NCBI RefSeq assembly: GCF_001638985.1
Contig: NW_017265150.1
Span: forward strand, 700,624 to 764,623
Direction of reading: 5' to 3'
DNA length: 64,000 bases
Source of the DNA: Phycomyces blakesleeanus NRRL 1555(-)
Lineage: Eukaryota; Mucoromycota; Mucoromycetes; Mucorales; Phycomycetaceae
Below are positions 45,411 to 57,706 of the stretch, one piece after another. The notes under the pieces were generated by a model. The model searched no databases and was not told where the DNA came from. It saw only the letters and a list, made by a program, of their open reading frames with translations. Position 1 is the stretch's first letter; every line of letters begins with the position of its first letter. Made by a program: the position numbers and the translations under genes.

Positions 45411-46500
45411 TCATAAATCGCACAGCCCATGTCCTATTTGAATTATAAACAATCCTGACCTGAAAGTAAGAACACTACCCATAATTCTAAAGATCTTTAT
45501 TGCCGGGCATTTTTCCAAGATAATATCCATCAGAGCTGTAACACTGTCATTTTTGATATCCAGATCATCTAGATGAGAACAATACTTAAGTTCATCAGAA
45601 AACCCCAACTATAGTTGGTCACTTTGAAATGATGTAACTTGAATTTGCTTCAGCGTATTTGTAAATAGTTCTGTTAAACTTAGGATATTGCTTGCCGAGC
45701 TATTGCCTCTAAAACATGGATAGAAAGTAAGACAAACTATCTCTATCTGAACATTTGAACAACGAAGTTAATTCACAAAGTCAAGATACATTTGAGTTTT
45801 CGCACTTTCGAAATGAACAGCAATGTTCTCCAGTCGTTGAAAGAGACATGAAAGCTTGGGGAGCATTTTCAGCGCTCAAGAACTTAACACGTCAGGTATG
45901 CACTGGCTGTAATTAAAGCCTCCGAGAGTACTGATTTTTGGATACTTTACAGCAATGCAATAGAGCCATTCTCAGGTAGTTTTTGAGATCGACATTTTCA
46001 AGGCTTTAAAATAAGATTCAGGCTTTACTTCTTTAATTTTTAATAATTCAGCTGGCTCCATTTTATCAAACAAAATAGGAAGCAGCGTATATGTCAATTC
46101 ATGTAGTTCATCATTAAATAGCCCTAAATTGCCAAAGGTACATGGAGGCAATGTACCATAGTTCGAATCAAAGTGTAGCCGTTTTAGTTGGTGTAGATTC
46201 GACCATATTAAATTATATATATATATATGAGATAGGTCAATAGAATCATAGCTTATTACGGCTATTTCAAGATGTGTGAGTGTTTCTGTCCATAAATTTC
46301 AACCACAAAAATTGGTAGGTAGAGGTGGTTTGATTCGTGTATTACTCCATTTGAAGTAATGTATGTTCGGAAAATGTTTTTGAAAGGTGTAAAGCTGCTT
46401 CTTAGACAATCACTTATATCGATTTTGAGTGTTCGAGTTTTGTGGCCGTATCTTCAAAGAAGCTTGTTTGCTGATATTGTTGAATCAATCAACTTGTTGA
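45411..46500 (-). pseudogene. F-box/LRR-like protein relic
   Basis: On the minus strand, pieces alternate leucine-rich segments. LTHLEIAVISYDSIDLSHIY and HQLKRLHFDSNYGTLPPCTF lie near 46250-46150, ELTYTLLPILFDKMEPAELL near 46100, and LDFVNSRCSNVQIEIV near 45790. LGFSDELKYCSHLDDLDIKN with LMDIILEKCPAIKIFRIMGS lies at 45608-45450. The repeated L..L.L...I...C pattern is that of leucine-rich repeat proteins abundant in Mucorales. Several stops and frame changes mark it as a pseudogene. No F-box itself is seen. Confidence 0.5.
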
Positions 46501-47425
46501 CACTAGAATAACTCTTAATAGCGAGTGTTTCAAATAGAAATTCCCGAAAAGAAAAAGAAAAGGGAAAAAAGTAGGAAATAGAACTTTGTGAGATAGCCTA
46601 CTATTATTATACACGGAGTTCTTACATGGTTTGTATTCACAGAATATAGCTATAGCAAATCTTAATTTCTAATCCTTGTGAACCTTTCAAAAAAAATATG
46701 ATCCAATAAAAAAACAATAGCTAAAGAAAAAATCGTACGGCAAGATTGTGGCAGTGTTACTATTCCATATATTATTCATATTCTAAAACTCTTTACGCTG
46801 TTATATGAAGTACCTTTTCTATTTATTATAAAGTTATCTATATTCTAAATTATCACAAAGATCTTTCCAATACATGTGCTCAATACTTACAAGAAATGAT
46901 AGTTATCAAAGCATCCTTTTGATTTAATAGTTTATACTTCCTAAAGGATGAGTGTGATATATAATGCTTATTTATTTGCTGGCTTCTGTTTGTCTTGAAT
47001 TTAAAATACCCCTCTAAAAAACCTCTTTATAACGACATTGTATCTTTTTTAAGAGATTAAATATATGTATGGATATCCAGTTGAACTAGATTGTTTACGC
47101 AAGAATATTTGTGACCATAATGAGATTATTCAAATGAGATTAAAAGTAAAGATGTTCTAGCAAATCCAGCACGGTTAAAGAAAAAGAAGCAAAAGAGATC
47201 ATAGTACTAAGTTTTGTCACTTTTAAAGGGTACAAATAATGCAAAAACGAAATAGTGCTTACTATATGTACTGTTCATTCATGAAAGCAGATTATTGTCG
47301 CTCTTATAGACACCTGGTTCTTTAATTTACTGTTTTTATTGAGTGAAGATATGTTACTATTTAGGCAAAATAATGTGTATGTATTGCTTTATTGAAATGG
47401 AGCCTGTGCCAGGCTCATCTAAATA
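46501..47425. other. Intergenic AT-rich stretch
   Basis: Nothing recognised on either strand. Confidence 0.5.
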
Positions 47426-48137
47426 ACTGGGGGTACTCAGCCAGATTGATCGATCAAATTTTGAATTCAGAACGCGATATTATTGGACTACAATTGTAAT
47501 AGCGACGATCAAAATTTGATCGAAAAACGTACGGCTCTCTGATTAACTTAATCTTTACTTTTTTATATGCAATACGATATTGTTTTTATCTTTCTCCTTA
47601 ATAAATCATAGAATGTATTGCCAACAGTCATATAATACTTCTTTCTCTCCATCTTACATGCCAAAATATAGTACAAAGCAACAAGCAATTGATGCCTAGA
47701 AGAAATCGCATAAAATCAGGGAATTTATCGTGAAAAAAAAACACTGGTAGAGTCTTTATCAGCAAGTGCAGACGAGCTTATTAAAGTTATTTTAGAAGTA
47801 ATCAAAAAGGAAGTTAATATAAAGTTGGAGCAGATGGCTGCCGCGAAGGAGCTTAAACAAACACTTAAAGCCAATAAATACATACACAAGGTTGACAATG
47901 TATTGCCAGATGTTGAGTAAAGGGAAAGAGCACTTGACTTCTTCGAGAGTCTAGATGCCTACAGGTTCAAAGAAGAAATCAGAATGTGCATAGATTATTC
48001 TATAAATGCTATAAAAATCTATGAATTTTGTACGAATTTTGTACTTTTGTCTTTTGGTGTCCTCAACTACAAATTGATACCATTGGCCAAGATTCACACA
48101 AGAATTTGATCGATCAATCTTGCTGAGTACCCCCAGT
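47426..48137 (+). mobile_element. Non-autonomous DNA transposon (Harbinger-derived), 712 bp
   Basis: Ends ACTGGGGGTACTCAGCCAGA (47426) and its complement (48137, CTGAGTACCCCCAGT) continue into GATTGATCGATCAAATT on both sides. ATA flanks both ends. Inside, the plus strand keeps a relic frame near 47740-47990 (ADELIKVILEVIKKEVNIKL, then FFESLDAYRFKEEIRM) resembling the start of Harbinger-type nucleases, with stops. No catalytic part remains, so it would depend on another element. Confidence 0.78.
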
Positions 48138-48484
48138 ATATTATTCACTACAGTACGGCGCTTGTGCCTTCCTTTTCATTTGTTAGGTGGGAATTTGGTA
48201 ATATTTTTATTGTTTTTTTTAGTATATTTAGTAAAGATACTCCCGTAGATTTATGAGAATTGATTGTAATAAAAAATATCTAGCCAGACAGTTATATTTA
48301 ATTGTTTAAAAGAAACTGTTACAATATACTCTTAACTGAGACGGGGAGTGTTGGTTTATGTAAAGAAGTAATCCAAGCAATTAACAGAAAAAGAGAATAT
48401 GTATCGATCTCCTCTGACAGCTCTTAAGCCCGAATGTTAGCAATTTGCAGCTTGCTCTCTTGAGAAAGATAAAAAGAAAATATA
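48138..48484. other. Short gap between two small transposons
   Basis: Nothing recognised. Confidence 0.5.
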
Positions 48485-48771
48485 AGAGCATCCACAGCGG
48501 TCTGTGTAAATTTAACAAGAATGTTAATTTAGACAGAAAATTTAGATTTTTCATCCCCAGCGTATTGCTTAACTAAAAGTTTTAACTGATTATTTCTCAA
48601 TAATAATTACCGTCTTTTTAAATTTAACAATTCACAAAAACATCCAGGGCTTTTTTACATACACTGCTAATTTTACCCAGACCGCTGTGGATGGTCTAAA
48701 TTATCTCTTTTAAATGCGGCTTTTTTATTTTACGTAATTATTTTAGTTACACATACCGTTGTGGATGCTCT
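48485..48771. mobile_element. MITE, 287 bp, TA target duplication
   Basis: Terminal inverted repeats AGAGCATCCACAGCGGT (48485) and ACCGTTGTGGATGCTCT (ending 48771), flanked by TA (48483-48484 and 48772-48773). The inner parts repeat the motif (ATCCAGGG, CCGCTGTGGATGG) so the whole can fold back. No coding capacity. It is inserted at the very 3' tail of the LINE copy at 48774-49705. Confidence 0.85.
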
Positions 48772-48773
48772 TA

Positions 48774-49705
48774 TTGTGTTAGTGAAAGGAACCCAATTTA
48801 CACAGTTGTTTTTGAATTTTTTGAGGGATTTGAAAAAATAGAAATAGAAGTCCAAGAGAAGTCTAAGTTAAATCTAGGTCAGACGAAAGGTATGAAACAA
48901 GGGTATTTATTTTAGAGCTAATTGAGGGAGTTTGAAAATGCCGGCTGTCAAAGATAAAGCTCCAGGGAGTGCACCACATGACTAGGATGCTGCTTCCAAT
49001 CATTTGACATGGTCGGGCAAGGAAGACAGGTAAGTGGGTGGTTAGTGATTTCCAGAGAGGAGTGCGCGATGATTATCAAACGTCGATGGGGACAGTCCAA
49101 AGTGTTTTATCTGTGTACCTTCCCATACTGCCCATTTATGTGGGCACTGGTAGAAAAAATGAGAAAGTGTGTCTACTTAAGAGAAGCAAATGGGGCAGTT
49201 TGGAGTGACAAAAATGGCTAGAGCACGGTTGTGGAGGGTGTACTGACAAGACAAGGAGTTAAGTATAGCACTATACCACATGTTTCAGGAGGTGCGATGG
49301 ATTGGAAAGGCCCAAAAGGAACACCATTGTTTAGCTTGCAAAGGGAGGGGTACAAGAGGTTATCGGGTGTGGCCCCGGAATCCATCCCGAAATCGACTGG
49401 TTGTAAAGTCGGTCAAGTGCTTACATCCAGTTTGAAGGCCTCCGACGAATGGCTTGTAATATACAATCAAATAATTAGCTGATAGCTGCAACTCGGGGTG
49501 GTCATTAGAATGCAATGTAGCGGGCCAAAGAAAAATGTGAGCTCAGTGGTTGTGCTTTCTATGTCCCTAAACAACTTACCTATCAGATATGACGAGATAG
49601 GTCGTTCGACTTGCGTTTGGGGGCAGATATATTGCCGGTCTTGGTAAGAAAATAAATGCGTCAGAAGCATTAAATTGTTTCCAGCTATAGGTGAGAGGTG
49701 CATAG
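48774..49705 (-). pseudogene. 5'-truncated LINE copy, decayed
   Basis: Alignable base by base with 44290-45240: the same 3' tail, the same zinc-domain region (GGCAGTTT...TGCCCATTTATGTGGGCACTGG region near 49130-49200), and the same upstream block (ISSYLIGKLFRDIESTTTEL near 49600). Many stops and indels. It belongs to the same LINE family but is older. Confidence 0.75.
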
Positions 49706-49839
49706 GACGCTGTATAGGTTAAAACATCCAGAAAAATCAGAGAAATTCAGATGGGGTATTTTAAAGTGAGAAGAAAAAGTCCCGTGGGATAGAGTCCAAA
49801 GCACACATGAGAGTAGAAAAGGCACCATTCGTTATTTAT

Positions 49840-49945
49840 AAGGGTGGGGCTCGAAGTTTTGGAAACATTAAAGTAAGGCGAGTGTTCCCAAAGGACTTGT
49901 GCGGGTCAAGAAAGCGCTTTATCCAATGGCGCCACTACGGCTAAG
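49840..49945 (-). other. tRNA-like / SINE-like relic
   Basis: On the minus strand, TAGTGGCGCCATTGGATAAA (near 49940) resembles a tRNA A box with its D arm, and ACTTCGAGCCCC (near 49855) resembles a B box about 60 bp further. Acceptor-stem pairing is not found, so it is not a functional tRNA. A tRNA-derived SINE or a decayed intron-containing tRNA are the options. Weak support. Confidence 0.25.
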
Positions 49946-51830
49946 AAAAATGGTAACATAACTGCCATTTTTTACATAGTGTTTATATCGGACATGCTTA
50001 AAGTGTTTTGTTATATTTATGAGCAGTGAATTTGAAAGAAAAATTATAGTTTGGGCAAGTAGGATAGTATAGATATTTGAGCTTGAGAAAAGCATTTTTT
50101 ATAACGATAAATAGATAGCTATTTATACGAAAGAAATGAGGGCATAGATACAGGCAGAACAAACAAAAGAAGGGATGTCTATGCACTTGTATATATCTGC
50201 TTGCAGTAGTTTATGCGGTCTGGGGTACAATCGTTTGGTGTCCACACAGCAAATCGACAAGAAAGATAAAGATAAAGTGCATAATACCTTTCGTTTTTGT
50301 TAAATACACATACCTTTTTATACCTTGTATTGTCTATACATTAAGCTTCTTAAAGCATAGGATATAACAATATAATTCTATACAAGTTATAGCTATGGCG
50401 TGAAATCTTTTTACAGTTATCAATGGCAAAACTCTATACCAGCTAAAATAACGACTTTAGTATAGATATTATTTATAGCGGCAATATGAAGTTTGAAAAG
50501 CATATAGTTAATTGACCTTTTGTTAGTAATGTTTTAAAATAAATGTTACGATAGACAAATCAATATCATACTTGTCATAATTATTGACCAAGATGTGTTT
50601 TAACTGATATTGTCATCAAAAAGAATTTTGGCTGTTGTTATCATTACTTACCAAGGGTTATTTTGACTGGAATTGTATATTTTGAAAAAAAATATGTGCT
50701 TTAACTCGCATGGCCACTTTCAATTAATATGTATTTCGGCCAGCATAGCCAATCTTGATGATTTCAGTAAAAGAGTATCAGGCTCCAGCGCTCATCATCT
50801 ATAGCCTATATTTAGGCTTTATACATAAATCAAAAATATATATTATCGCTTGAATATACTATTTACTATCTCAAAAATACTGTTATTACTAGATAAAAAT
50901 ATATAGATATGTCTTCTCTACCAATGTATTTAGACAATACTATTTTTTTTTTACTATTAATTATTAGAAGGCTGCTTCTCTTTGTATTCGGTATCAGAAA
51001 GGGCTTGCTGATTTATTTAAAAATATATTTCCATAAATTATTTGGCCATTAATTATCCTAAATATTTATATACCTCTTTATAAAGCCCAAATAATATCTG
51101 GTAGTTCAAGAGTGGATATTACGCGACTGTTGCACCGGCGCTTTTTTAACACCACTAGAAAAATGGGTTCACGTACACATGAGCAGAAATGGATACACCG
51201 ATGTGTTTAATTTAAAAAATACTCATTAGTCTTAAGTGACCCGTATACTGTGCAGTAGAGTACCTTAGACACTTGGTTTGTGACGAGCTGAACACTAGAG
51301 TGGTGTCAAAGCAAAGTGTCGCAGATATGACAATTACGAATGTATGCTATAAGCGTTTGTATAAAACTTATAGTTTTATTAAAATACTTTAAGGTGCGAA
51401 CTGATCATGGATCTGATGGGGTTCCTCTTCCTATATTTACACATATCTTCGGCACTAGAGTATAGGTACCTATACGCTACTTTTTTTCAAATATATCCAA
51501 TCATGAAAGCCTTCTTATTGCTCTCCACCTGTAACATACTCTCATATATCTAATATTCCGTAATTATTGGGTTTTCTGGTTTTATTTAAAGTTTATTAAA
51601 ACAGAATAATAGAATAATTCTAGGCTGATGGTATGCTAATAGTATTGTATATTTTGGGCCCCTTCTTCTGCGATCTTCTTGATACTGTATGAATTTGAAG
51701 ATTACCACACAGAAAAAATCACTAGGAAAAAAAATTATAGGATTTTTGCTAGGATGCAACAGCCTTTGAAAAACATGGGCAATATGTTAATTATATAGTT
51801 TAGATAGTATACTTTCCAGTGATTTCTGCA
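49946..51830. other. Intergenic AT-rich stretch
   Basis: No gene or repeat family recognised. The short minus-strand frame at 49998-50186 is chance sequence. Confidence 0.45.
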
Positions 51831-52443
51831 AATCAATATATACTTAATTTATACTTACATTGAAAATACTAGATACAAATGGGTTGAGCAAAAAGGCACT
51901 GGGAATGTTAAACATGGCGTTTGTTCCGATTTTCTTTGACTATGAAAAGGATCAGAGGAAATTAATTTACATACCCAAAGCAAAACAATTTATATGTAAA
52001 CATCAATAGTACTTATCAAGAGTTGATATAGACTCTAGTAGAATATTGTATTACATTAATATACAGCATAAATAATATAGCGGTATATATAAAAAGAATA
52101 AAAGAAAAAAAAAAGACTTACCATGTCAATGATGGTAGCATGGGATGGTAGTTCTTGATCCATGGCATGTTTGGGAGAGGGGCGTTCATCTATAATAGAC
52201 ATTATATTCTATCAAATAAATATCAAAACAAAATATAACAAATATAAAGAAATATAAAGTATTATCATGTTGATGGTCGTGTTTAATTGTAGAGATTTTT
52301 TTGGTGATATGGCCTATAAGAAATAAAGAAAAAAGGTTAGAATAATTTTATGGGATGGCGGTATGAAGTATATTTACTAACCTTGGCTAATCCGGATGAC
52401 GCTTGTGAAGAGGATGCATCAGAAGAAAACAAAATTTGAGTGT
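51831..52443 (-). pseudogene. ORF3 of the Tnp2-like element, copy 4
   Basis: Exons: 52443-52382 (LFSSDASSSQASSGLAK), about 52313-52266, about 52194-52127 (ERPSPKHAMDQELPSHATII) and about 51952-51870 (SKKIGTNAMFNIPSAFLLNP then FVSSIFN). A short last exon (KSLESILSKLYN, stop) ends near 51800-51831. The first three correspond to those at 33720-34018. The donor after the second exon reads AT instead of GT and that exon is one base shorter, so this copy is probably dead. An intron outside it holds a 40-bp TA repeat (52477-52516). Unknown function. Confidence 0.5.
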
Positions 52444-52475
52444 CTATGACAACAGAAACAATTATTATTTTTTAG

Positions 52476-52476
<1 letters not shown>

Positions 52477-52516
<40 letters not shown>
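52477..52516. repeat. (TA)n microsatellite
   Basis: About 20 uninterrupted TA units upstream of the first recognised ORF3 exon of copy 4. Confidence 0.95.
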
Positions 52517-52520
<4 letters not shown>

Positions 52521-53105
52521 ATTTTAAAGAGATAGTTTTACCAGAAAAATTGAGGGATATAAAAATGTAAAAGAGGCAGAGCAAGTGTGTGGTTGTTTAT
52601 GACAGTAAAATGAATTAATTATTTTGTTGTTTGTAAAGTATTTTATTTTACTAAAAAAAAAGTACGTGCCTTACCAGAAAGACGCGTGAATATAATAAAA
52701 TTTCGAAAGAGAGAATACAAGAAAAAAAATGAAACACAAGCGAAAACAGAGAAATAAAAATAATAATAAAAAACAGGAACAGAAAAGAAGTATGTGTGTG
52801 TGTTTGAAACAAAAAAATCAAATTGAGTCCAAAAAGATAATATAATGACGGATTGTCATCCCAAAGTTACGAGAGGTTATTTTGGATATATTTACAGCTC
52901 TATTTGGTATACTTATATAAAGACATTTTTTACAATATCATAATGCTTCTTGTACAGACACGCACACACGCACATATACACACCCTTTCACCTATTTACA
53001 TACATACTTGCTTGTACGTAAGAAACAAATTATTAATTTGAAATCAAACATTGTAAATTAAAAATTAAATAACTGAAAAATACGCTTTATTTAATACTAT
53101 AGATA

Positions 53106-54249
53106 ATGACTGGAATACGCCCAATTCCGCCTTACCCATCCGAAGAATACAAAGATCTTTTAGCTAAGATGGTAAAAATGGACGAATCCATGACCAATGT
53201 ACGTGGTGAACTCACCACAATGCATACAGCCATCTGTGTTGGACTTGGACAAGACAATGAATCCCAAACATCTGCCTCTATTTCTCTTGGTTGTTCTCTT
53301 GTTGCCGCCGGTTCTGCTGACAGAATTCCTGATGGCATCGCCTCTTAAATCAGCCGTGAAAAGAAAGACAAGGTCGTTGTAAATATTAATATATACAATG
53401 TCTCAACCGTTAAACAAGTTTGTTAAATAGAAATTGATTCGAGGGTACACGTGGAATTATAGCCTGAATTCCAGTAATCCTGCCATTTTCAGTGCAAACG
53501 AGGCAAAGCTGAAGTGGACAACCGATGTCCACTCTAATAAAAGTCCCAACAAGAAGACTGTTGCCAATCTCCTTGGTTACCTGATCCCAAAGTTCGCTGG
53601 GGAGGGTATCAAAAAAAGCAAATTCCGTGTAATGCTTCACATAAAATTCCGGGGCAGAATTCGTAAGGTCAGAAAAGATCCTAAGGTGAGAGTTGTCACG
53701 AACGCTTGTGGTAGACGGGATGCAAGAAAAGCCGAAATAAGTGTTGTTTTATATTTCAGTCCGAATTCAGCCATAGAATTAACATTACTATAAAAATAAA
53801 AATAAAAAATTACATCACATCAACCTCCGCGTAATGGCGTATGTATCGAATAAGGCTGATGTTGATTTTCTGATGAAGAGGAACTGTTCTGGACTGATGA
53901 TTAAATCAGAAATGTCTGTAGACGAATCGGATGACGAGTTTCCTCGGAGACCTAGCAAATTCATTGTCAAGGTTGCCCGTCCTTTTTAGAGAAGTGATAA
54001 GGCAAATGTTTTTGTAAGAAATATTTTTCTATGTTTGAATAGCGTTTAGCAATATATATATATATATATATACATAAATGTTTTTAGTTTAACAAGCTCA
54101 TCATCATTGATGATATTGTGAAAGAAAACCTGGGCAGCAACATTCGCCAGCTGCTAAACACAAATCTCATCAGCTTCTCTGAGAAACCAGTTCCTGATGA
54201 CGTCGCGTCACGTTTCCCTCCGTGGAACCTTAGATATGGGCCACAATAA
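53106..54249 (+). pseudogene. ORF2 of the Tnp2-like element, copy 4
   Basis: Starts MTGIRPIPPYPSEEYKDLLA and corresponds to 32998-31874: a coiled-coil start, a Ser/Ala linker, the core LKWTTDVHSNKSPNKKTVAN and YLIPKFAGEGI, a basic stretch (KFRGRIRKVRKDPKVR), the acidic SVDESDDEFPRRPSK, and the tail VKENLGSNIRQLLNTNLISF ending at 54249. TAA at 53346-53348, a TAG at about 53987 where copy 3 has a tryptophan codon, and other stops break it. A (TA)n tract sits in its last intron (about 54052-54074). Confidence 0.65.
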
Positions 54250-54395
54250 AAAAAATTGTTTATTTCGTCTTATTTATTCTCATCTTCACAAACTCAACGC
54301 TGACGATTTATATAGAGCTAGTAATTATTCTGCTCTGTTTTTTTTTTAAAAAAAAAAAGAAATTAAAGAAAGAAGGAAAATTACTGTTGCTTTTT

Positions 54396-57300
54396 TTAAG
54401 CATAAAGCTTTTTTGGTAAGGCAACTACCATCTTTTTTCGGACAAGTCCTGTTTTATGAATTGCAATTACTACTTCTAAAAAGATTCTATTTATAGGCAG
54501 AATTGAATGATAGTTAGATGGTGAGGGTGCTGAATCACAAATGACAATTCCATCCTTTTCTCAGGCTCTATCTGCAATCAAAGGAAGCCAGTTGACGAAT
54601 GCAAATACAGGCTGGTCGTGATGGGTGAGGTGAGCTTCGAAATAATGAGAGGTTGGAGGAGGAGTGAAGGAGTGAATAAAGATGTACTGGATCTGACAAG
54701 TGAATGCAGTTTCGGTAATGCCATCAATGTCAAGAAACAAGTATTTTACATATAATCCACGGTCAGTGGTGCCATTATTGCCATAGTACACTTGGCCAAG
54801 AATGTTGATTGATTTCAACTTTATAATCTGATCATCGACAAAGAATGGAGAGGCGGTATCATTTTCATAATGGACGAGATCGGGGGTGAGGTATACAAGT
54901 TTGTAGTATTTCAACAAATGGAGATAATCAATATCACCCATTGTGGAAGGTTTACTAACTGAAAGTGGTGAGGATGTATGTGGGAGGGGTTCGTTACCTA
55001 TGATAGGAATTCTGGTAGTTTCAAAAGAATCCACAAATTCTTGTAAAATGAATGGTGGCTGAAAAATTGTGGAAGAGGGAGATGGCTAGGTAAGGACAGG
55101 TGTGGATAAAAAAGGCTAGTTTGGAAAGGACAGGAAGAAAGGGAGCTTGAGTAGGACATGTAAGAGCAGAATTGACAAAATCACTTTTTTATATCTTCAA
55201 CAAAGCATCTCATAAATTTGGCTTCAAAACTGTCCTTGCCATTTGTGCTGATATTTTTGAGTAAGTTATTGTATCTCTCGAATGCAAAAAGCCAATAACC
55301 ATACACTGATCCAAAACGGAGAATAGTTTTACAAACATGTATGTGTATGCACATGTTACAGGTAAGGATTGTGGCGGTGTATACAGTGTTGCATTATTCA
55401 CAAAATTGTTCGAGATGTCTATGAGCGGCATTAATATCATCGAATGTAATACTGGGATTTACGAGGTGACGGCATGTATGGACAAATTCAATCCAGTTAT
55501 TGAAATGCAAGGAAGGGAGAACCGATTTCAACACCACAGGGGAATACGCAAACTCCCACGACTTCCACTCGTCTGCTTTCATAAATGCAATATTTTTGCA
55601 GATTTCGCTTCTCAATGCATTATATACCCTTGGTACAAGCATCTTATCTGCTACCTTTTGCATGGCAGTGAAACCCCTCTCTCCAAGAATAACATGTTCG
55701 ATCCACCGATACATCATTCTTTTTGCTGTCTCCAATAATAGGCTGTGCGCGGGATCAATGATCGTTCCACGTACTAGATCAAAGTATCCAAGGCGGTGCA
55801 ACTGCGACCATCGAACACCATTTTCGATTCCCAGATGCTGCCTTTCTGAGAGGGTAACTCCGTTCTTCCACTCCTCAGCATGCAGTCTATTATACTCACA
55901 GCTACGACGACACCACTCAGATTCTTTAAATCCACGGAAATCAACCTTGTTTGTGCTGTCAAGGCGAGTGAAATGACGGTTGCGCTTAAAGGACGCGCAT
56001 GAGCTATTAAGTGTGGTAAATCCGCTGGTATTCCTGACAGCTGGAATGTCGCAGGCGACCATCATCAATGCAGCGCGAATCACCTCACCGACAGGAAACT
56101 CGATCGTTGGCATTCTTATTCCGTGATACAGCTGTATCAATTCATCTACTATTGGCTCAATATGGTTGTTTATTTTGTTTGTTTTGGGCTCTTTGGGATC
56201 AGGCATAAGACCCACAAAGATGACGTTTTCGGGTTTAAACCTCCCATTATGAGGCACGTTGTTGATGGCTAAGTAGATTGCACCGCAAGAATATGTCACC
56301 TTGTCAAACGACTGGAACCAGTCTATATTGAGTGTCAGCATCAGCGAACAAGGTTATTCGACAAACGGAACGACATTACTATCTTTGAACTCTTTCCATA
56401 CTCCACCATACACATCGCACATTGTGTCTGCTGCTTTCGGCTCTGTATTCCATTGACGTATCTTTTCTTCAAAGTCCGGGAGATTGAAGAGGATTCTAAA
56501 AGCATTTTGATTGACTGGCAATGTAAGCTACGCTTGGGTACCAAAGCACCGGGCGACAAGTTCTTTATCAATTCACAATTACAAGCTGCACGATAATATG
56601 TCTTTACAAAAATGCGGCGAGGAGGAACAGACTGAGTTTCTTTGTAGATTGAGTGGCAATCCTCGCAGGCCAAAAATCGCCTTATGCCTTTGGTTAGCTC
56701 ACAGAATCCCGTCATACGTTAAATACCAGGCAGACTTGTTGGAAGCTGAAAGTCCTGCTCGTAAATCTTCAAGAGCTCGTTGATGAACTCGATCAAGACA
56801 ACTGCGCCCTTGTTGACCACCTAGCGGGATGTAAATAACTGAATGTTGCAATGAATCTGTGTATATGCTTCTCAGGCATACTGCTGTTTGAAAACATATC
56901 TTTTAAATTAGAAAAAAAAATTAATAATTTTTCTCACTCTTTTTTTTCAACTTTCGTACGAACATTCAGTGTCGACCTCTTCAACTTCAATACCAACGAT
57001 ATCTTCGTCATTTTCATTGCTCTCATGCTCAATGTTCATGTCATTGAAATCGCCATCGACCTCATTGTCAACAGAGACGTTGTCAACTGACATATGGGAG
57101 ATATCTAAAACGGGTAAGTCAGACTGACGGGCAAGAACTTACACGGATCCAGATTCTTGGAGTACATTAGCTACAAATATGGAATATAACAAGAAAGTTC
57201 CTTTTTTTTTATACTCAAATAAAAACGTTTTACACTCTGCATCAGTGTTCATTAAATGTCTCTGGGCACCTCTGTTAAATATAAAAAAGCAAAGTTTATA

Positions 57301-57463
57301 TTGTGAGCGACATACCAATCCCACGTATGATAGCATCTTTTAAAGCTGCTTTCTTGCCATGACGCTGGGCAGTTCTATTTGACACTAAGGTGTATCCATC
57401 ATAATTCTTAATGCATTCGGTGCAATAACACTCTTCAAAGTTTTGTTCGATAGTAAAAGACAT
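54396..57463 (-). pseudogene. Tnp2-like transposase of copy 4
   Basis: Exon 1 at 57463 reads FEECYCTECIKNYDGYTLVS then RTAQRHGKK. The main frames 56715-56341 and 56341-55394 carry RRFLACEDCHSIYKE, LTLNIDWFQSFDKVTYSCGA, MVACDIPAVRNTSGFTTLNS, RGTIIDPAHSLLLETAKRMM and SWEFAYSPVVLKSVL. After frameshifts the DUF4218-like block follows near 55340-55260. The 55034-54561 frame gives the C-terminal region (DYLHLLKYYKLVYLTPDLVH), ending VALPKKLYA at 54396. In-frame stops (for example TAA at about 56728, where copy 3 has CAG) and at least three frameshifts inactivate it. Confidence 0.82.
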
Positions 57464-57706
57464 GACGTTTGTGTTTCTTTAATGAAATAAAAGGGAAATA
57501 GGTGTTACATTTATTTATTCACAAAGACTTTATAGTAATAAATAAAATAACTTTTGTTGCTTGTTATATCCGAGCCGTAAGAATGTAGTAAAAAGTAGGT
57601 TTCTTTATTTGAACACAAAAAACGGTGTTGAGATGAAAAATACTCCACGTATACACTATCACTGGTTTATTTCGGCACAAGTGTATTCAGGGGTGTTTTT
57701 CCAGTG

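Larger units (their letters stand above)
51831..57706 (-). mobile_element. Three-gene Tnp2-like DNA transposon, copy 4
   Basis: The right end at 57706 reads, on the minus strand, CACTGGAAAAACACCCCTGA. Genes: transposase (-, 57463-54396), convergent ORF2 (+, 53106-54249), ORF3 (-, about 52443-51831). This is the mirror image of copy 3 with the same relative order. The left end is not certain; CACTGGGAATG at 51897 lies inside ORF3 and is not accepted. The element is inserted next to another Tnp2-like gene at 57707. Confidence 0.75.

Noticed and set aside
51813..51821. TTTCCAGTG as a possible terminus of Tnp2-like copy 4
   Set aside because: It has the wrong orientation for the left end of that element, and the bases are at the start of an ORF3 exon.
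51897..51907. CACTGGGAATG as the left terminus of copy 4
   Set aside because: It falls inside an ORF3 exon (MFNIPSAFLLN on the minus strand), and the flanking bases do not match those at 57706 in position.
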